DNA of 64,000 nt from CAWUKT01 sp963923035 (lineage in GTDB: Bacteria > Bacteroidota > Bacteroidia > J057 > JADKCL01): the NCBI GenBank assembly GCA_963923035.1, contig CAWUKT010000004.1, forward strand, positions 1-64,000, given 5' to 3'. A model generated the notes under the pieces. It had not been told where the DNA came from and searched no databases. It saw only the letters and a list, made by a program, of their open reading frames with translations. This document shows, one piece after another, positions 1 through 9,738 of this stretch. Numbering within the stretch: the first letter of the stretch is position 1; each line of letters starts with the position of its first letter. The position numbers and the translations under genes were made by a program.

Positions 1-2561
1 CCCCACCCGGCGCCGCGGGCGCCTCCGCGGGCGGCCTACACCGCCCCGGCCGCCCGGGCACCGGGGGCGGTGACGGCCCGCGCGGCCAGGGCGGTCGCGG
101 TGGCGGCGGTGGCGCCGGTGAAGGTGGTCTCACCTGTACCGACGGCGCCGGTGCTTCCGGTGGCGGCGGCGGCGGTGGCGGCCAAGGCGGATCCGGTGGG
201 TCCGGCGGTTGGGGCGGTGGTAGCTCCTACCCCATTTACTTGTTCAACAATGGCGCTGGCGGTCGGTTTGACGATTGCCGGGTGGTCAATGGATCGGCTG
301 GAAGCGGTGGTGCTGCCGGAGCGGGAGGAACGGGAGGAACAGGGGGCACCGGTGGAACCGGTGGCGGCGACGACATCAACGATTTTGAAATCGGATGTGG
401 TGGAAATGGCGGTCGCGGCGGAGATGGCGGCGACGGCGGAAACGGCGGCGCCGGTCAATCGGGCCTTACGGCCCAGGTACGTCTGGACGGCGGAACCTCT
501 CTTTCCCTTAGCGATTTCAATTTCGCCTTGCCCAGCCAGCCCACCATCTTCATGGAAAACATTGCCTGTACCAACTCCAATGTTAATTTCCTTACCCTGA
601 CGGCATCTACCTGGAACCTCGGTACCGGATCCAGTCCTACAACCCCGGCCGGCAACAATGTCACCACGGTCTATTCCAATACTGGCCGCAAAGACATTGT
701 CTACTCCGGAAACTCTTATACTGGATTTGCCAATATCATCCTCGGTAACCCCATCATTCCCCAAGCCGGGACCACTGCTCCGCTGGTAGCGGGAGAGTTC
801 CGGATTTGCGCCGGCGAATCGGTTGATTTCTCGGCCCTGAACCCCGGCACCAATTACGTTTACCAATGGAACATGGACGGTGGCGCCACTCCGAATACCT
901 ATTCGGGCCCGGCATTTGACGTGGTCAATGGCGTGACTTTCAATACCCCCGGCGATTACTATATTACCCTGAACTTCATCACGGATTGCTGTGGAGCCAC
1001 GACCCTCGACTCCATTCACCTGTTCGTGGATCCGGTTCCTTCCATGACCATCGCCGGTCCGACGGCTTTCTGTGCGGATGATTCCGCCGGCGTGAATCTG
1101 ACGGCTTCGGGGGCGAGCACCTATACCTGGGGCCCGGCCACCGGTTTGAGCAGCACGACCGGGGCCACGGTCAATGCGTATCCCACGACGACGACGACCT
1201 ATACCGTCACCGGTGTCAACTCGATTGGCAATTGCTTCGACGATGCCACCGTCACCGTGACGGTCAATGACCTGGCGCTGACGCCTTCCAGTACTGACGC
1301 TACCTGTGGCGCGAATGGCTCGGCATCCGTTTCCGTAACGGGCGGCTCCGGCGTCTATACCTTCGATTGGCCCGCCACGGGCGGGACGGCCAATTCGATT
1401 ACGAATGTGCCCTTCGGCAATTACCAGGTACTGGTGAGCGACCTCTTCACCGGTTGTTCGGATTCTCTGTTCATCCCGGTCAATCCAGGCCCGGCCACCC
1501 TCACGCCGTTTGTCTCGAATGTCACCTCCACCACTTGTAACAACTCGAGTGATGGGGCGGCTACGATCTCCTTGATTGGTGGGGTTGGACCGATCTTCCT
1601 GTATACCTGGATCGACACCACCTCCGGTCTCGCAGTGGGCGGCAATGCCGCCACCAATACGCCGCTGCCCGCCGGTACCTACGCCGTAACCATTTTCGAC
1701 ATCGGCAACCCAGCCTGCCCCGGAGCAGCGCTGGTCACCATTCCGGAGCCGACGCAGGTCGTGATTGGGCCGGTTGATACCCTGAGTCCTACCTGTGACA
1801 CCATCCCGGACGGTACCATTGTGGGGAATGCCAGCGGTGGCACCGGTCCCTATGTGTATGAATGGCTCGGCCAATCGGTCACCAATGATTCCTTGATCAA
1901 TGTGACCGCCGGTACCTATACCCTCGTCGCGACCGACGTGAATGGCTGCGACGATACCCTGGACATTGTCCTGGATGGCATAAACGATCCGTGTACTCTG
2001 CCGGTGGAATGGGCTTCTTTCGTGGCCAATCCCGCCGGGGACCATATCCAATTGGATTGGGAAACGTCCGCGGAAGCGGGGAACCTCGGATTCGAGGTCT
2101 GGCGGTCGCTGGACGGTCGCGAGTTCCAGAATATCGGCTGGGTGGATGCCCAGGCCAACGCCTTTGGCGGTGCCAGCTATACCCTTCCCGACCGGGAAGT
2201 CCTGCCCAATATCCGCTATTACTACCAGCTGAAGCAGCTGGACCAGGATGGTAGCTTCTCCTACTCGGAGATTCGCGAGGCGATGCTGCCGGGTAGCGAG
2301 CAAATGTCCATCCGTGTCTATCCCCAGCCGGTTCGGGACATCGTTCAATTGGAGTTTGCGATGTTGGAAGCGGGCGAAGTCTCGATCGAAGTGGTGGGCA
2401 TGACGGGCCAACAACTTGGGCTGCGCCAGTCCTATGAGACGGAAGCTGGTCCTCAGAAAATCGAGCTCGACCTGAGCGAACTTGCCGATGGCATGTACTT
2501 CGGCCGTTTGGTCATTCGGGGGCAGGTCGCGGGAGTTGTGAAGTTTGTGAAAGCAAATTAA
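1..2561 (+). CDS. Gly-rich T9SS-exported surface protein with SprB-like repeats (5' end missing)
   Basis: The reading frame is open from the window edge, so the start and signal peptide lie outside; the TTG at 240 is only an internal codon. The first ~480 bases encode a low-complexity Gly-rich segment, largely Gly-Gly-X triplets. It is followed by a PKD-like part, an Ig-like repeat (about 1030-1275) and repeats of the gliding-adhesin SprB type (about 1280-1980; Cys near the start, 'GSASVSVTGGSG', a late 'GCSDS'). The last ~85 residues (from about 2310) form a T9SS type A sorting domain ('VYPQPVRDIVQLEF', 'ADGMYFGRLVIRG'). Inference: a secreted or surface-anchored adhesin-like protein exported through the Sec and type IX systems. 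The Gly-rich part is close to 80% GC and is open in several frames, which is a composition artefact. No enzymatic domain is seen. Confidence 0.9.
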   Translation, partial: PPGAAGASAGGLHRPGRPGTGGGDGPRGQGGRGGGGGAGEGGLTCTDGAGASGGGGGGGGQGGSGGSGGWGGGSSYPIYLFNNGAGGRFDDCRVVNGSAGSGGAAGAGGTGGTGGTGGTGGGDDINDFEIGCGGNGGRGGDGGDGGNGGAGQSGLTAQVRLDGGTSLSLSDFNFALPSQPTIFMENIACTNSNVNFLTLTASTWNLGTGSSPTTPAGNNVTTVYSNTGRKDIVYSGNSYTGFANIILGNPIIPQAGTTAPLVAGEFRICAGESVDFSALNPGTNYVYQWNMDGGATPNTYSGPAFDVVNGVTFNTPGDYYITLNFITDCCGATTLDSIHLFVDPVPSMTIAGPTAFCADDSAGVNLTASGASTYTWGPATGLSSTTGATVNAYPTTTTTYTVTGVNSIGNCFDDATVTVTVNDLALTPSSTDATCGANGSASVSVTGGSGVYTFDWPATGGTANSITNVPFGNYQVLVSDLFTGCSDSLFIPVNPGPATLTPFVSNVTSTTCNNSSDGAATISLIGGVGPIFLYTWIDTTSGLAVGGNAATNTPLPAGTYAVTIFDIGNPACPGAALVTIPEPTQVVIGPVDTLSPTCDTIPDGTIVGNASGGTGPYVYEWLGQSVTNDSLINVTAGTYTLVATDVNGCDDTLDIVLDGINDPCTLPVEWASFVANPAGDHIQLDWETSAEAGNLGFEVWRSLDGREFQNIGWVDAQANAFGGASYTLPDREVLPNIRYYYQLKQLDQDGSFSYSEIREAMLPGSEQMSIRVYPQPVRDIVQLEFAMLEAGEVSIEVVGMTGQQLGLRQSYETEAGPQKIELDLSELADGMYFGRLVIRGQVAGVVKFVKAN

Positions 2562-2616
2562 TCGCTGGGCTCTCTGATCAAATGACTTAAACCCATCAAA
2601 GAATGGGAATCTAATT

Positions 2617-2654
2617 ACCCGGTTGTCCTTGCAAGGGCGACCGGGTTTAATTTT
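2617..2654 (+). terminator. Rho-independent terminator after the SprB-like protein gene
   Basis: A 14-bp stem with two G-U pairs (ACCCGGTTGTCCTT against AAGGGCGACCGGGT, 2617-2646) closes on a very short loop and is followed by TTAATTTT. It lies 55 bases past the stop codon at 2561. Confidence 0.7.
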
Positions 2655-2859
2655 GGCCTTGGGCGAGATCAGCGGCGAAAACGAAGCTGACATCAAGGGA
2701 TCAAAATCGATTCTTTTATTTTCCCTTCATTTCTACTCCCCCATTCCGTTTCTTCTCGAAAAAATGAGTGGAAGATTCAGGTCAAAGGCAGGGCTTTCGG
2801 TGGCTGTATCGAGGAATCTTTTTTATATTTCCCTAAATCACTGGAAAAAGACAGTCCCC

Positions 2860-4707
2860 ATGAAAAAGTACGCCTTGTTGATTGGTTTTTGCTTGCTGAC
2901 TTTACCCCTCTTGAGCCAACAAAGCCAAAAGTATGTATTCCCCCGCTCTGCCACCGTCACGCCTTCTGAAATCGAGGAGGACTATAAGCCGTTGCTGCGT
3001 CGTCTGGAAGCGCCCAGCCCGGATGGGGAGAGCTACCGGGCATTTATTCAACGGAGAAAGCTGGAATTGGAGGGAAAAGAACGAACGGGAAATGCAGCCG
3101 CTTCGGGAAAAACAAGTGGGACTTCGGCCGTGGACGCTCCCAATTTGATCCATGATTTCCGGGGCAATACCTATATCAATGGGGTGCCCAATGACAATGA
3201 CTTCGCCATCTCAGATGGCGGTCTGATGGTCTCGGTCATCAACTCGAACATGTTCTACTTCGACAGTACCGGGAATACCCTCGGCGACATTTCCCTTGAC
3301 GCCTGGTCGGCGCCGCTGGGACTGCAAGCCCAGACCTACGATCCGCGGGCGGTATACGATCCGATCCACGATCGGTTCATTGTGGTCTGCCTGAACGGCA
3401 CCCTGGATTCCACCTCGTTTATCATCGTCGGCTTCTCCCAAACCAACGATCCGACGGCCGGATGGAACCTGTACGCCCTCCCCGGCGATCCCAACAACGA
3501 ATCGGTCTGGACCGATTACCCGATCATCGCCATCACCGAACATGAATTCTTCGTCACCGGCAACTTCATCCGCAACAATGAGCCCTGGCAAACCGGATTT
3601 GCGGGCAGCATTTGTTGGCAGGTGCGCCTGGAAGAGGGCTACAATGGCGACAGCATCCAGACCCGGCTCTGGGACAATGTCACCTTCGGTGGGAATTTTA
3701 TCCGCAACCTGTGCGTGGTCCAGGGAGGAAGCCGGCCTTCTTCCGCGACCAATATGTATTTGCTTTCCAACCGCAATTTCGATGCGGTCAACGATACCGT
3801 TTTCTTCATGGAAATCACGGATACCCTCAACGGCAATCCGCAATTCCTGATCGATTACCTTCTAACTCCCACGCCCTACGGCCTTCCCCCGGATGCGACC
3901 CAGCGCTTCAATACCAAACTGGCCACCAACGATGGCCGCTGGCTGGATGCCATGATTGAAAACGACAAGATTCAATTTGCCGGCAACTCTTATGTTCCCG
4001 GGCTTCCCTCCCAATCCGGCATTTACCACGGCATCATCGACAATGTCTCGGGCACTCCCACGATCACCGGGACCATCATCTCGGATTCTACCCTCAACTA
4101 CGGCTATCCGGCCCTGGCGTGGTGCGACCTCTCTCCCACTGGCAACGATGCCATGATCGTCGCGAACTATGCTTCTCCCACGGACAATCCCAGCCACGGC
4201 GTCATTTTCTACGACGAGGGCCAGGGATATTCTGATCTGGAAGTCACGCTGCCGGGCGCGGGCTATATCAACGTGTTGTCGGGAAATGTAGAACGGTGGG
4301 GAGATTATTCCGGCTTGCAGCCCCGCTACAACGAGGTCGGCAAGGTATGGAGTGCCGCCACCTTTGGCCGGTCGACCTTTACCTACGGAACCTGGATCGG
4401 AGAATGGACCAGTCCCTTCATCGTTTCCCAGGATGCTCCCCGCCCGACGCCGCAGGTCCAGGCCTTCCCCAATCCCAGCCAGGATTTCGTGAAGGTGCAA
4501 TTTGAAATGGATCGGTTGGCGTTTGGAGAAATTCGCCTCGTGAACCTCAATGGTCAGGTCGTGAAAACGTTTATCCGGGACGGACTTCGGTCCGGGTTGA
4601 ATGAGTTTGTCTTTTCCACGGAACCGTTGGAGAATGGGATTTACTTCCTCGAGGTACTGGCGGATGGAGAATCGATGGCGCGGAAAAAGATCGTGGTGGC
4701 CCATTGA
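2860..4707 (+). CDS. T9SS-exported protein of unknown function
   Basis: A 615-aa exported protein. The ATG at 2860 is chosen because it begins a clean signal peptide (MKKYALLIGFCLLTLPLLSQ); the frame is open further upstream but that part overlaps the preceding terminator. The body (residues ~90-520) has no family I can name with certainty. It reads as a beta-rich secreted domain with many Asp/Asn/Thr and aromatic residues, resembling exported proteins annotated in this phylum only as T9SS-sorted. The last ~80 residues are a sorting domain ('AFPNPSQDFVKVQFEM', 'LENGIYFLEVLADGE'). Transcription probably ends at the hairpin over 4732-4753, shared with the convergent galE. Function unknown; secretion well supported. 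Confidence 0.88.
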   Translation: MKKYALLIGFCLLTLPLLSQQSQKYVFPRSATVTPSEIEEDYKPLLRRLEAPSPDGESYRAFIQRRKLELEGKERTGNAAASGKTSGTSAVDAPNLIHDFRGNTYINGVPNDNDFAISDGGLMVSVINSNMFYFDSTGNTLGDISLDAWSAPLGLQAQTYDPRAVYDPIHDRFIVVCLNGTLDSTSFIIVGFSQTNDPTAGWNLYALPGDPNNESVWTDYPIIAITEHEFFVTGNFIRNNEPWQTGFAGSICWQVRLEEGYNGDSIQTRLWDNVTFGGNFIRNLCVVQGGSRPSSATNMYLLSNRNFDAVNDTVFFMEITDTLNGNPQFLIDYLLTPTPYGLPPDATQRFNTKLATNDGRWLDAMIENDKIQFAGNSYVPGLPSQSGIYHGIIDNVSGTPTITGTIISDSTLNYGYPALAWCDLSPTGNDAMIVANYASPTDNPSHGVIFYDEGQGYSDLEVTLPGAGYINVLSGNVERWGDYSGLQPRYNEVGKVWSAATFGRSTFTYGTWIGEWTSPFIVSQDAPRPTPQVQAFPNPSQDFVKVQFEMDRLAFGEIRLVNLNGQVVKTFIRDGLRSGLNEFVFSTEPLENGIYFLEVLADGESMARKKIVVAH

Positions 4708-4723
4708 GCCCCACAATTTCTAG

Positions 4724-4762
4724 AAAGAAAGGCCCGGGACTCAGGTTCCGGGCTTTTCTTTT
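4724..4762. terminator. Bidirectional terminator between convergent genes
   Basis: A 9-bp stem (GCCCGGGAC 4732-4740, GTTCCGGGC 4745-4753, one G-U pair) closes a TCAG loop. It is followed by TTTTCTTTT on the + strand and preceded by GAAAGAAAG, which is a T-rich tail on the - strand. The loop contains part of the galE stop codon (4741-4743). Confidence 0.8.
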
Positions 4763-5784
4763 GCTTTCAAAAGGGCGGTTTGCCAGCGCCAGGCATCGGC
4801 CAGGGCTTGTTCCAAACTGAGTTCGGGGGTCCAGTCCAATTGGCTGGCGGCGCCGGTGCTGGCGGCAAAGATTTGGCTGACATCGCCGGGACGGCGGGGT
4901 CCAACCTCGTGGGGGACCGGGACGCCGGTCGCTTTTTCGAAGCCTTCGACCACCTCCCGGACGCTGGCGCCGGTGCCGGTGCCGATGTTGGCGATGAGGT
5001 TGAAGGATTCGCCGGGCGTCTGCCCGAAAATATAGTCGAGGGCCGAGACGTGGGCCTTGGCGAGGTCCACAACGTGGATGTAGTCGCGGACACAGGTGCC
5101 ATCGGGGGTCGGGTAATCGTCCCCGAAGATGGTGAGCTTGGGCCTTAGGCCCGCGGCTACCTGGGTCAGGTAGGGCACGAGGTTGTTGGGGGTGCCGAGG
5201 GGGAGCTCGCCGATGAGGGCGCTGGGGTGGGCGCCGATGGGGTTGAAGTAGCGGAGCATGGCGGCCCGGATGCCTTCCGGGCTGCGGTCCAGGTCCTGGA
5301 TCAAGCGTTCGCAGACCTGCTTGGTATAGCCATAGGGGCTGCTGGCCGGTTGCCATGGCGTGGATTCGGTGACGGGATTTACCTCGGGTTCTCCGTAGAC
5401 GGTGCAGGAAGAGGAAAAGACCAGTTCTTTTACATCAAACTCAGCCATCACTTCCAGCAGGGTCGTGAAGGACCCGATATTGTTCTCAAAGTACTTCAAG
5501 GGCTTTTGAACCGATTCTCCTACCGCTTTGAAGGCAGCGAAATGCAAAACCCCGGCTATTTTTCCTTCCGACTCAAATACCCGTCTCACTTTTTCTTTGT
5601 CCCGACAATCCACATCGTACCACTTCAGACTTTTCCCCACAATCTCATTCACGGCCGCCTCGACACTCCGCTGAGAATTGGAATAGTTGTCGATGATTAC
5701 CGGCTCGTAACCTGCCTGGGCCAATTCGACCACGGTATGGGAGCCGATGTAGCCAGCTCCTCCCGTCACAATCACTTTTTGCAT
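4741..5784 (-). CDS. galE: UDP-glucose 4-epimerase
   Basis: A 347-aa member of the extended short-chain dehydrogenase family that interconverts UDP-glucose and UDP-galactose with bound NAD+ in the cytoplasm, feeding galactose use and surface polysaccharide synthesis. The NAD-binding Rossmann motif TGGAGYIGSH is at residues 7-16, the Ser-rich strand SSSCTVYG near 124-131, and the catalytic Tyr151-x3-Lys155 pair in SPYGYTK. Length matches typical GalE (about 340). It starts at ATG 5784 and is transcribed alone; its stop codon sits inside the loop of the shared terminator. Nothing suggests loss of function. A close relative acting on GlcNAc/GalNAc nucleotides cannot be excluded from sequence alone. 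Confidence 0.96.
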   Translation of the reverse strand: MQKVIVTGGAGYIGSHTVVELAQAGYEPVIIDNYSNSQRSVEAAVNEIVGKSLKWYDVDCRDKEKVRRVFESEGKIAGVLHFAAFKAVGESVQKPLKYFENNIGSFTTLLEVMAEFDVKELVFSSSCTVYGEPEVNPVTESTPWQPASSPYGYTKQVCERLIQDLDRSPEGIRAAMLRYFNPIGAHPSALIGELPLGTPNNLVPYLTQVAAGLRPKLTIFGDDYPTPDGTCVRDYIHVVDLAKAHVSALDYIFGQTPGESFNLIANIGTGTGASVREVVEGFEKATGVPVPHEVGPRRPGDVSQIFAASTGAASQLDWTPELSLEQALADAWRWQTALLKAKEKPGT

Positions 5785-6132
5785 GGCCTCAATTTCATCG
5801 TGGGAGCATCAAAATCCAAATGGGGGACACCACTAAAGGAGTGGAAATGGGGGCCGATACAGCTGGATATCTGGACGAAATGTGACGGGCTGTTTGCTTA
5901 GGGTTCATTTCCGGGTAAAAAAATCGTCGGTTTCAAAGCAAAATTTAGGTTAATCCTTTGGAGATTTTTTTATACCCAAAAGATATTCGCAAATTGCAGG
6001 CAAGGATTGGCTATTGTATAGGTAATAGATGGCCGGATCGACCCTAAAAGATACCCGTAACCACTTTTTTTGAATCAACCATTGCAAATGTATTTAGGTG
6101 TGCTTTAAACGCATTGGTTGTTGGCGTGTAAA
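5785..6132. other. Divergent intergenic region between galE and a T9SS adhesin
   Basis: About 350 bases, clearly more AT-rich than the flanks, with no coding frame worth calling. It must hold the promoters of both divergent genes. An imperfect inverted repeat is visible: CAACCATTGC (6076-6085) and GCATTGGTTG (6111-6120), 9 of 10 positions complementary, just before the downstream gene. Its role is unknown. Confidence 0.5.
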
Positions 6133-6140
6133 TAAATTTG
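6133..6140 (+). promoter_or_regulatory. Candidate Bacteroidota -7 element (TAAATTTG)
   Basis: Exact match to TAnnTTTG, with a TTG at 6114-6116 sixteen bases upstream as a possible -33 element. It lies only 9 bases before the ATG at 6150, so the transcript would have almost no leader. May be coincidental. Confidence 0.35.
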
Positions 6141-6149
6141 AGTCTGAAT

Positions 6150-9100
6150 ATGAAAAAAATGCTTACTACAAGAGCTCTAAAACTTTGCTTGTGGCTCTGT
6201 GCACAGTTCCTGGTGGTCTCCCAGATCAACGCCCAGGTACTGTCAGAGGGCTTTGAAGGCACATTTCCCCCTTCGGGCTGGCTGGTGACCGATAATGGTA
6301 TCGGAACCGGCAATAACTGGACCAGTAGCACCAATGCAAATACTGGTTCAGGTGCTGCATTTACGAACTATGACTGTACGGTGGCTTCCAACTCGGAAGA
6401 CTGGCTGATCACTCCGTTGGTAGCAATTTCTCCCGGAAACAACATCATCGAGTACGCTCACCGTCAGACCTTCACCACTGACTACGGTTCCATCTATGAA
6501 GTTCGGGTCTCCACCACTTCTCAGACGAACCTGGCCTCTTTTGTTTCGATTGATACGCTTACCGAAGCTCAGGTCCCGCTGGCCTATGCTCCCTATTCAG
6601 TCGACCTGAGCGCCTACAATGGTCAGTCTATCTACATCGCATTTGTCCACACGCAGGACTGTGGTGACGACTACTACGTCGACGATGTCTTGATTGGAAC
6701 TCCTCCCTGTACTCCGGCTGCGGCCCTGGCTGCTGCCAACCCGACTCAGAACTCCATCGACCTGAACTGGACCTCCAGCTCCGGCCTGTCTGAGGTTTCG
6801 GTTGTACCGGCTGGTAGCCCTCCCTCTGGCGGCCCCTTGTCTACCACTGGTTCGGCTACGGTTGGCGGCCTCATGGGCGCTACTGGCTACGACGCATTCG
6901 TACGTGACATCTGCGAAGGCGGTTCTCCCCTGCTCATCACCGGCGTATTCGACGGTCCCTTGAGCGGTGGTCAACCCAAAGCCATCGAGCTCTACGCCCA
7001 GGACAGCATTTCTGACCTGAGCATTTACGCAGTAGGTTCCGCCAACAACGGTGGCGGTACGACGGCTCCGCTGGGCGAATTCAGCTTGCCTTCCCAGGCC
7101 GTTTCCTCAGGTACTTTCATCTATATCACCAGCGATTCCGCTGACTTTGTGACCTACTTCGGTTTCAGCGCCGATTTTGAGGATGCAGTTGCCTTCATCA
7201 ATGGTGACGACGCAGTTGAGCTGGTCCGTGGTGGTCAGGTCATCGATGTCTTCGGTGTAGATACGGTAGACGGTACCGGCCAAACCTGGGAATACCTGGA
7301 CGGTTGGGCTTACCGGAACAACAATACTGGCGCCAATGGCGGTGTATTTGTCGACAGCAGCTTCACCTACTCCGGCATCAATGCCGTAGATGGTTGCTCT
7401 GCCAACGGTACTTGTAGCTCCAGCTGGCCGATCGGCACCTACCAGGGTGTCTTTGATGCCTCCATCTGGGTAGGTCCTGTGCCCTTCGCAACCCTTTGCC
7501 CGCCGGTTATTGCTCCTTGGGAAGAAAACTTCGACGGCAACCAAATTCCGCTTTGCTGGACAGATTCGATTACGTCTGATCCCTGGCGCTTCAACACAGG
7601 GGCTGGCTGGGAAGCTGGTAACGCTGGCGACCACACCGGTAACAATGGTAACTACGCTTGGTTGGACGCTTCCTTCCATGATGACGGAGATGTTGCAATC
7701 CTCTTCTCCCCCTTCATCATCACCGACAGCCTCACGACTCCGGAAGCCTATTACTATATCTACTCCCGGAACACCAACGATACCACTGTTTACAACGAAC
7801 TGTTGGTTGACGTATGGGACGGTGCTGCCTGGAACCGGATCGACAGCATCAAAGAAGACCTGGGTGCAGCATGGGTAGAGCGGACGGCTAACCTGTCCAG
7901 CCTCAACATTACTGGCCCCGTCCAGTTGCGCTTCACCAATACCGGTGAATTTGGCAGCAGCTTCTACAATGACATCCTGATCGACGACGTCGGGGTACGC
8001 GAATTGCCGACCTGCCCGAACCCGACCAATATTGTCATTGACTCCATCACCGATACCTCCGCGGTTGTTCTGTTCAACTCGGTTGCTCCTGGTGATACCT
8101 TCTTCTACTCCGTAGTACCCTTCGGTATGGCTCCGATGCCTCCTTACAGCCAGGCCAGCGGTAGCCCGATTGCCCTTACCGGCCTGATGCCGAATACGGT
8201 CTACGAATTCTACCTCCAGGAATTCTGTGGTGTAGGTGACTCCAGTGCCTTCCTCGGCCCGTTCCCCTTCACGACTGCTTGCCCGCCCTCTCCTACGGCT
8301 GACAGCGCTGCTGACGCAGAGGTCATCGCTTCTCTGCCGTTCTCCGGCACTGGCTCTACTGTCTGTAATACCGACGTGATTGGCAATCCCTCCAGTGACT
8401 ACTGGTACGTCGTAACGGTTGATCCTTGTGCAACGGACCTGGATGTTTCGCTGTGTGGTTCGTTCTACGATACCTTCCTCCGCATTCTGGATGATTCCTT
8501 GAATCCGGTGGCCAGCAACGATGACAACGGTCCGGCTTGTAGCGGTACTGCATCCTCGATTTCGACTCCTGTTATGGGAGGCGGTACCTACTACATCGTA
8601 GTGGAAGGCTTCAGCACCAACAACGGTAGCTACCTCATCGATGTCAACCAGACGCTTGCTCCGGCTCCGGATGCCAGCTTCAACTACATGGCTGCCAGCT
8701 ACTGTGAAGATTCCATGATCATTGCTCCGGTCATCACCGGCGATAGCGGCGGTGTATTCACGGCTTCGGCTGGTCTGGTCATTGACTCCGTTACGGGTGC
8801 CATCGCCATCGATATGCCTGGTAGCTACGTCGTTTCCTACACCGTTGGCATGGGTACTTGTATGGATACCGATACCTTCGCAGTTACGGTCAATGCCCAG
8901 GAAGTGGCTGACATCAGCTACCCGGTTGATTCCGTTTGTGGCGACGCAGGTGTCATCTCTGTGACCAACAACGGCACTACGGGTGGTACCTTCAACTCGC
9001 TGGCTGCTCTGGCTCTGAATACCAGTACGGGTGAAATCGATCCCTCTGGCTCCATGCCTGGCACCTACTCGGTTGAGTACACCACAGGCGGTGCATGCGC

Positions 9101-9653
9101 CGATACTGGTAGCACTACGATTACCATTGTTGCAGCTCAGGACCCGACCTTCTTCTACCCCGCTGATACCTTCTGCCTGGACAGCATGAACCCGACTCCG
9201 GGCCTCGTTACCGGTGGTGGCGTATTCTCCTCGACTCCTGGCCTGGTATTTACGGCTGCTGACGGTACCATTGACCTGACGAATACTCCGGTCGGTACCT
9301 ATACGATCACGTACGACCTGGGTGGTTTCTGCCCGGCCAACTCCTCCTTGAACATCACCATCATCAGCTGTGCCGTAGGTCTCTACGACCGTCTTGACGA
9401 TGTGAGCATGTACCAGGTCTATCCGAACCCGAACACGGGCCGCTTCAACCTCGTCAGCCTTGGCGTCGACAAGCAGGTTCAGGTTCAGGTGACTGACCTT
9501 GAAGGACGTATCATCCTCGATCAAAATGCTGAACTGATTCAGGGTCTGCCCACTCAGTTTGACATCGGCGATGTAAGCGTAGGAACTTACTTCCTCCGCG
9601 TGGTAGATGGCGAGAAAACCGCCAACTACAAGCTCTACATCCACCGGAACTGA
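6150..9653 (+). CDS. Large T9SS-exported multidomain adhesin (choice-of-anchor J / lamin-tail / FN3)
   Basis: A 1167-aa exported protein. ATG 6150 is preferred over the TTG at 6138 because it directly precedes the signal peptide (ends near QINAQ). Visible order: a cleaved-adhesin/choice-of-anchor J-like domain (about 30-190, starts 'SEGFEGTFPPSGW'), a fibronectin III-like segment, a lamin-tail-like domain (about 256-430), a second J-like domain (about 452-615, 'WEENFDGNQIPLCW'), another FN3-like segment, a PPC-like domain ('GGGTYYIVVEGFS'), Ig/PKD-like repeats and a C-terminal sorting domain ('VYPNPNTGRFNLVS', 'VGTYFLRVVDGE'). Codon use is more biased than in neighbours (many GGT, GCT, GTA), compatible with high expression. 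Inference: an abundant cell-surface or secreted adhesin. A strong terminator follows. Confidence 0.92.
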   Translation: MKKMLTTRALKLCLWLCAQFLVVSQINAQVLSEGFEGTFPPSGWLVTDNGIGTGNNWTSSTNANTGSGAAFTNYDCTVASNSEDWLITPLVAISPGNNIIEYAHRQTFTTDYGSIYEVRVSTTSQTNLASFVSIDTLTEAQVPLAYAPYSVDLSAYNGQSIYIAFVHTQDCGDDYYVDDVLIGTPPCTPAAALAAANPTQNSIDLNWTSSSGLSEVSVVPAGSPPSGGPLSTTGSATVGGLMGATGYDAFVRDICEGGSPLLITGVFDGPLSGGQPKAIELYAQDSISDLSIYAVGSANNGGGTTAPLGEFSLPSQAVSSGTFIYITSDSADFVTYFGFSADFEDAVAFINGDDAVELVRGGQVIDVFGVDTVDGTGQTWEYLDGWAYRNNNTGANGGVFVDSSFTYSGINAVDGCSANGTCSSSWPIGTYQGVFDASIWVGPVPFATLCPPVIAPWEENFDGNQIPLCWTDSITSDPWRFNTGAGWEAGNAGDHTGNNGNYAWLDASFHDDGDVAILFSPFIITDSLTTPEAYYYIYSRNTNDTTVYNELLVDVWDGAAWNRIDSIKEDLGAAWVERTANLSSLNITGPVQLRFTNTGEFGSSFYNDILIDDVGVRELPTCPNPTNIVIDSITDTSAVVLFNSVAPGDTFFYSVVPFGMAPMPPYSQASGSPIALTGLMPNTVYEFYLQEFCGVGDSSAFLGPFPFTTACPPSPTADSAADAEVIASLPFSGTGSTVCNTDVIGNPSSDYWYVVTVDPCATDLDVSLCGSFYDTFLRILDDSLNPVASNDDNGPACSGTASSISTPVMGGGTYYIVVEGFSTNNGSYLIDVNQTLAPAPDASFNYMAASYCEDSMIIAPVITGDSGGVFTASAGLVIDSVTGAIAIDMPGSYVVSYTVGMGTCMDTDTFAVTVNAQEVADISYPVDSVCGDAGVISVTNNGTTGGTFNSLAALALNTSTGEIDPSGSMPGTYSVEYTTGGACADTGSTTITIVAAQDPTFFYPADTFCLDSMNPTPGLVTGGGVFSSTPGLVFTAADGTIDLTNTPVGTYTITYDLGGFCPANSSLNITIISCAVGLYDRLDDVSMYQVYPNPNTGRFNLVSLGVDKQVQVQVTDLEGRIILDQNAELIQGLPTQFDIGDVSVGTYFLRVVDGEKTANYKLYIHRN

Positions 9654-9674
9654 TCCCGGAACAACGCATAATCG

Positions 9675-9708
9675 AAACGACCGGCTCCATTGGGGCCGGT
9701 CGTTTTTT
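9675..9708 (+). terminator. Rho-independent terminator
   Basis: Stem AAACGACCGGC (9675-9685) pairs with GCCGGTCGTTT (9695-9705), extended inwards by U-G and two C-G pairs, and runs into six T (9703-9708). It ends the T9SS adhesin transcript; the A-rich left arm lets it also work for the convergent mqnA. Confidence 0.88.
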
Positions 9709-9738
9709 ATGTTGGGATCCCGTTTGTAACGAGAGGGA

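Noticed and set aside
240..242. TTG at 240 as the start of the first gene
   Set aside because: The frame is open all the way to the window edge and the Gly-rich segment continues upstream, so this is an internal codon.
36..2696. A 886-codon open frame on the - strand opposite the SprB-like protein
   Set aside because: It is the antisense of a clear T9SS gene; the GC-rich codon use of that gene removes stop codons on the other strand. Its translation is rich in Gly/Arg/Ile/Val with no domain or signal.
7107..9644. A 845-codon antisense open frame opposite the T9SS adhesin
   Set aside because: Same artefact: biased codon use of the sense gene. No start context, domain or family-like pattern.
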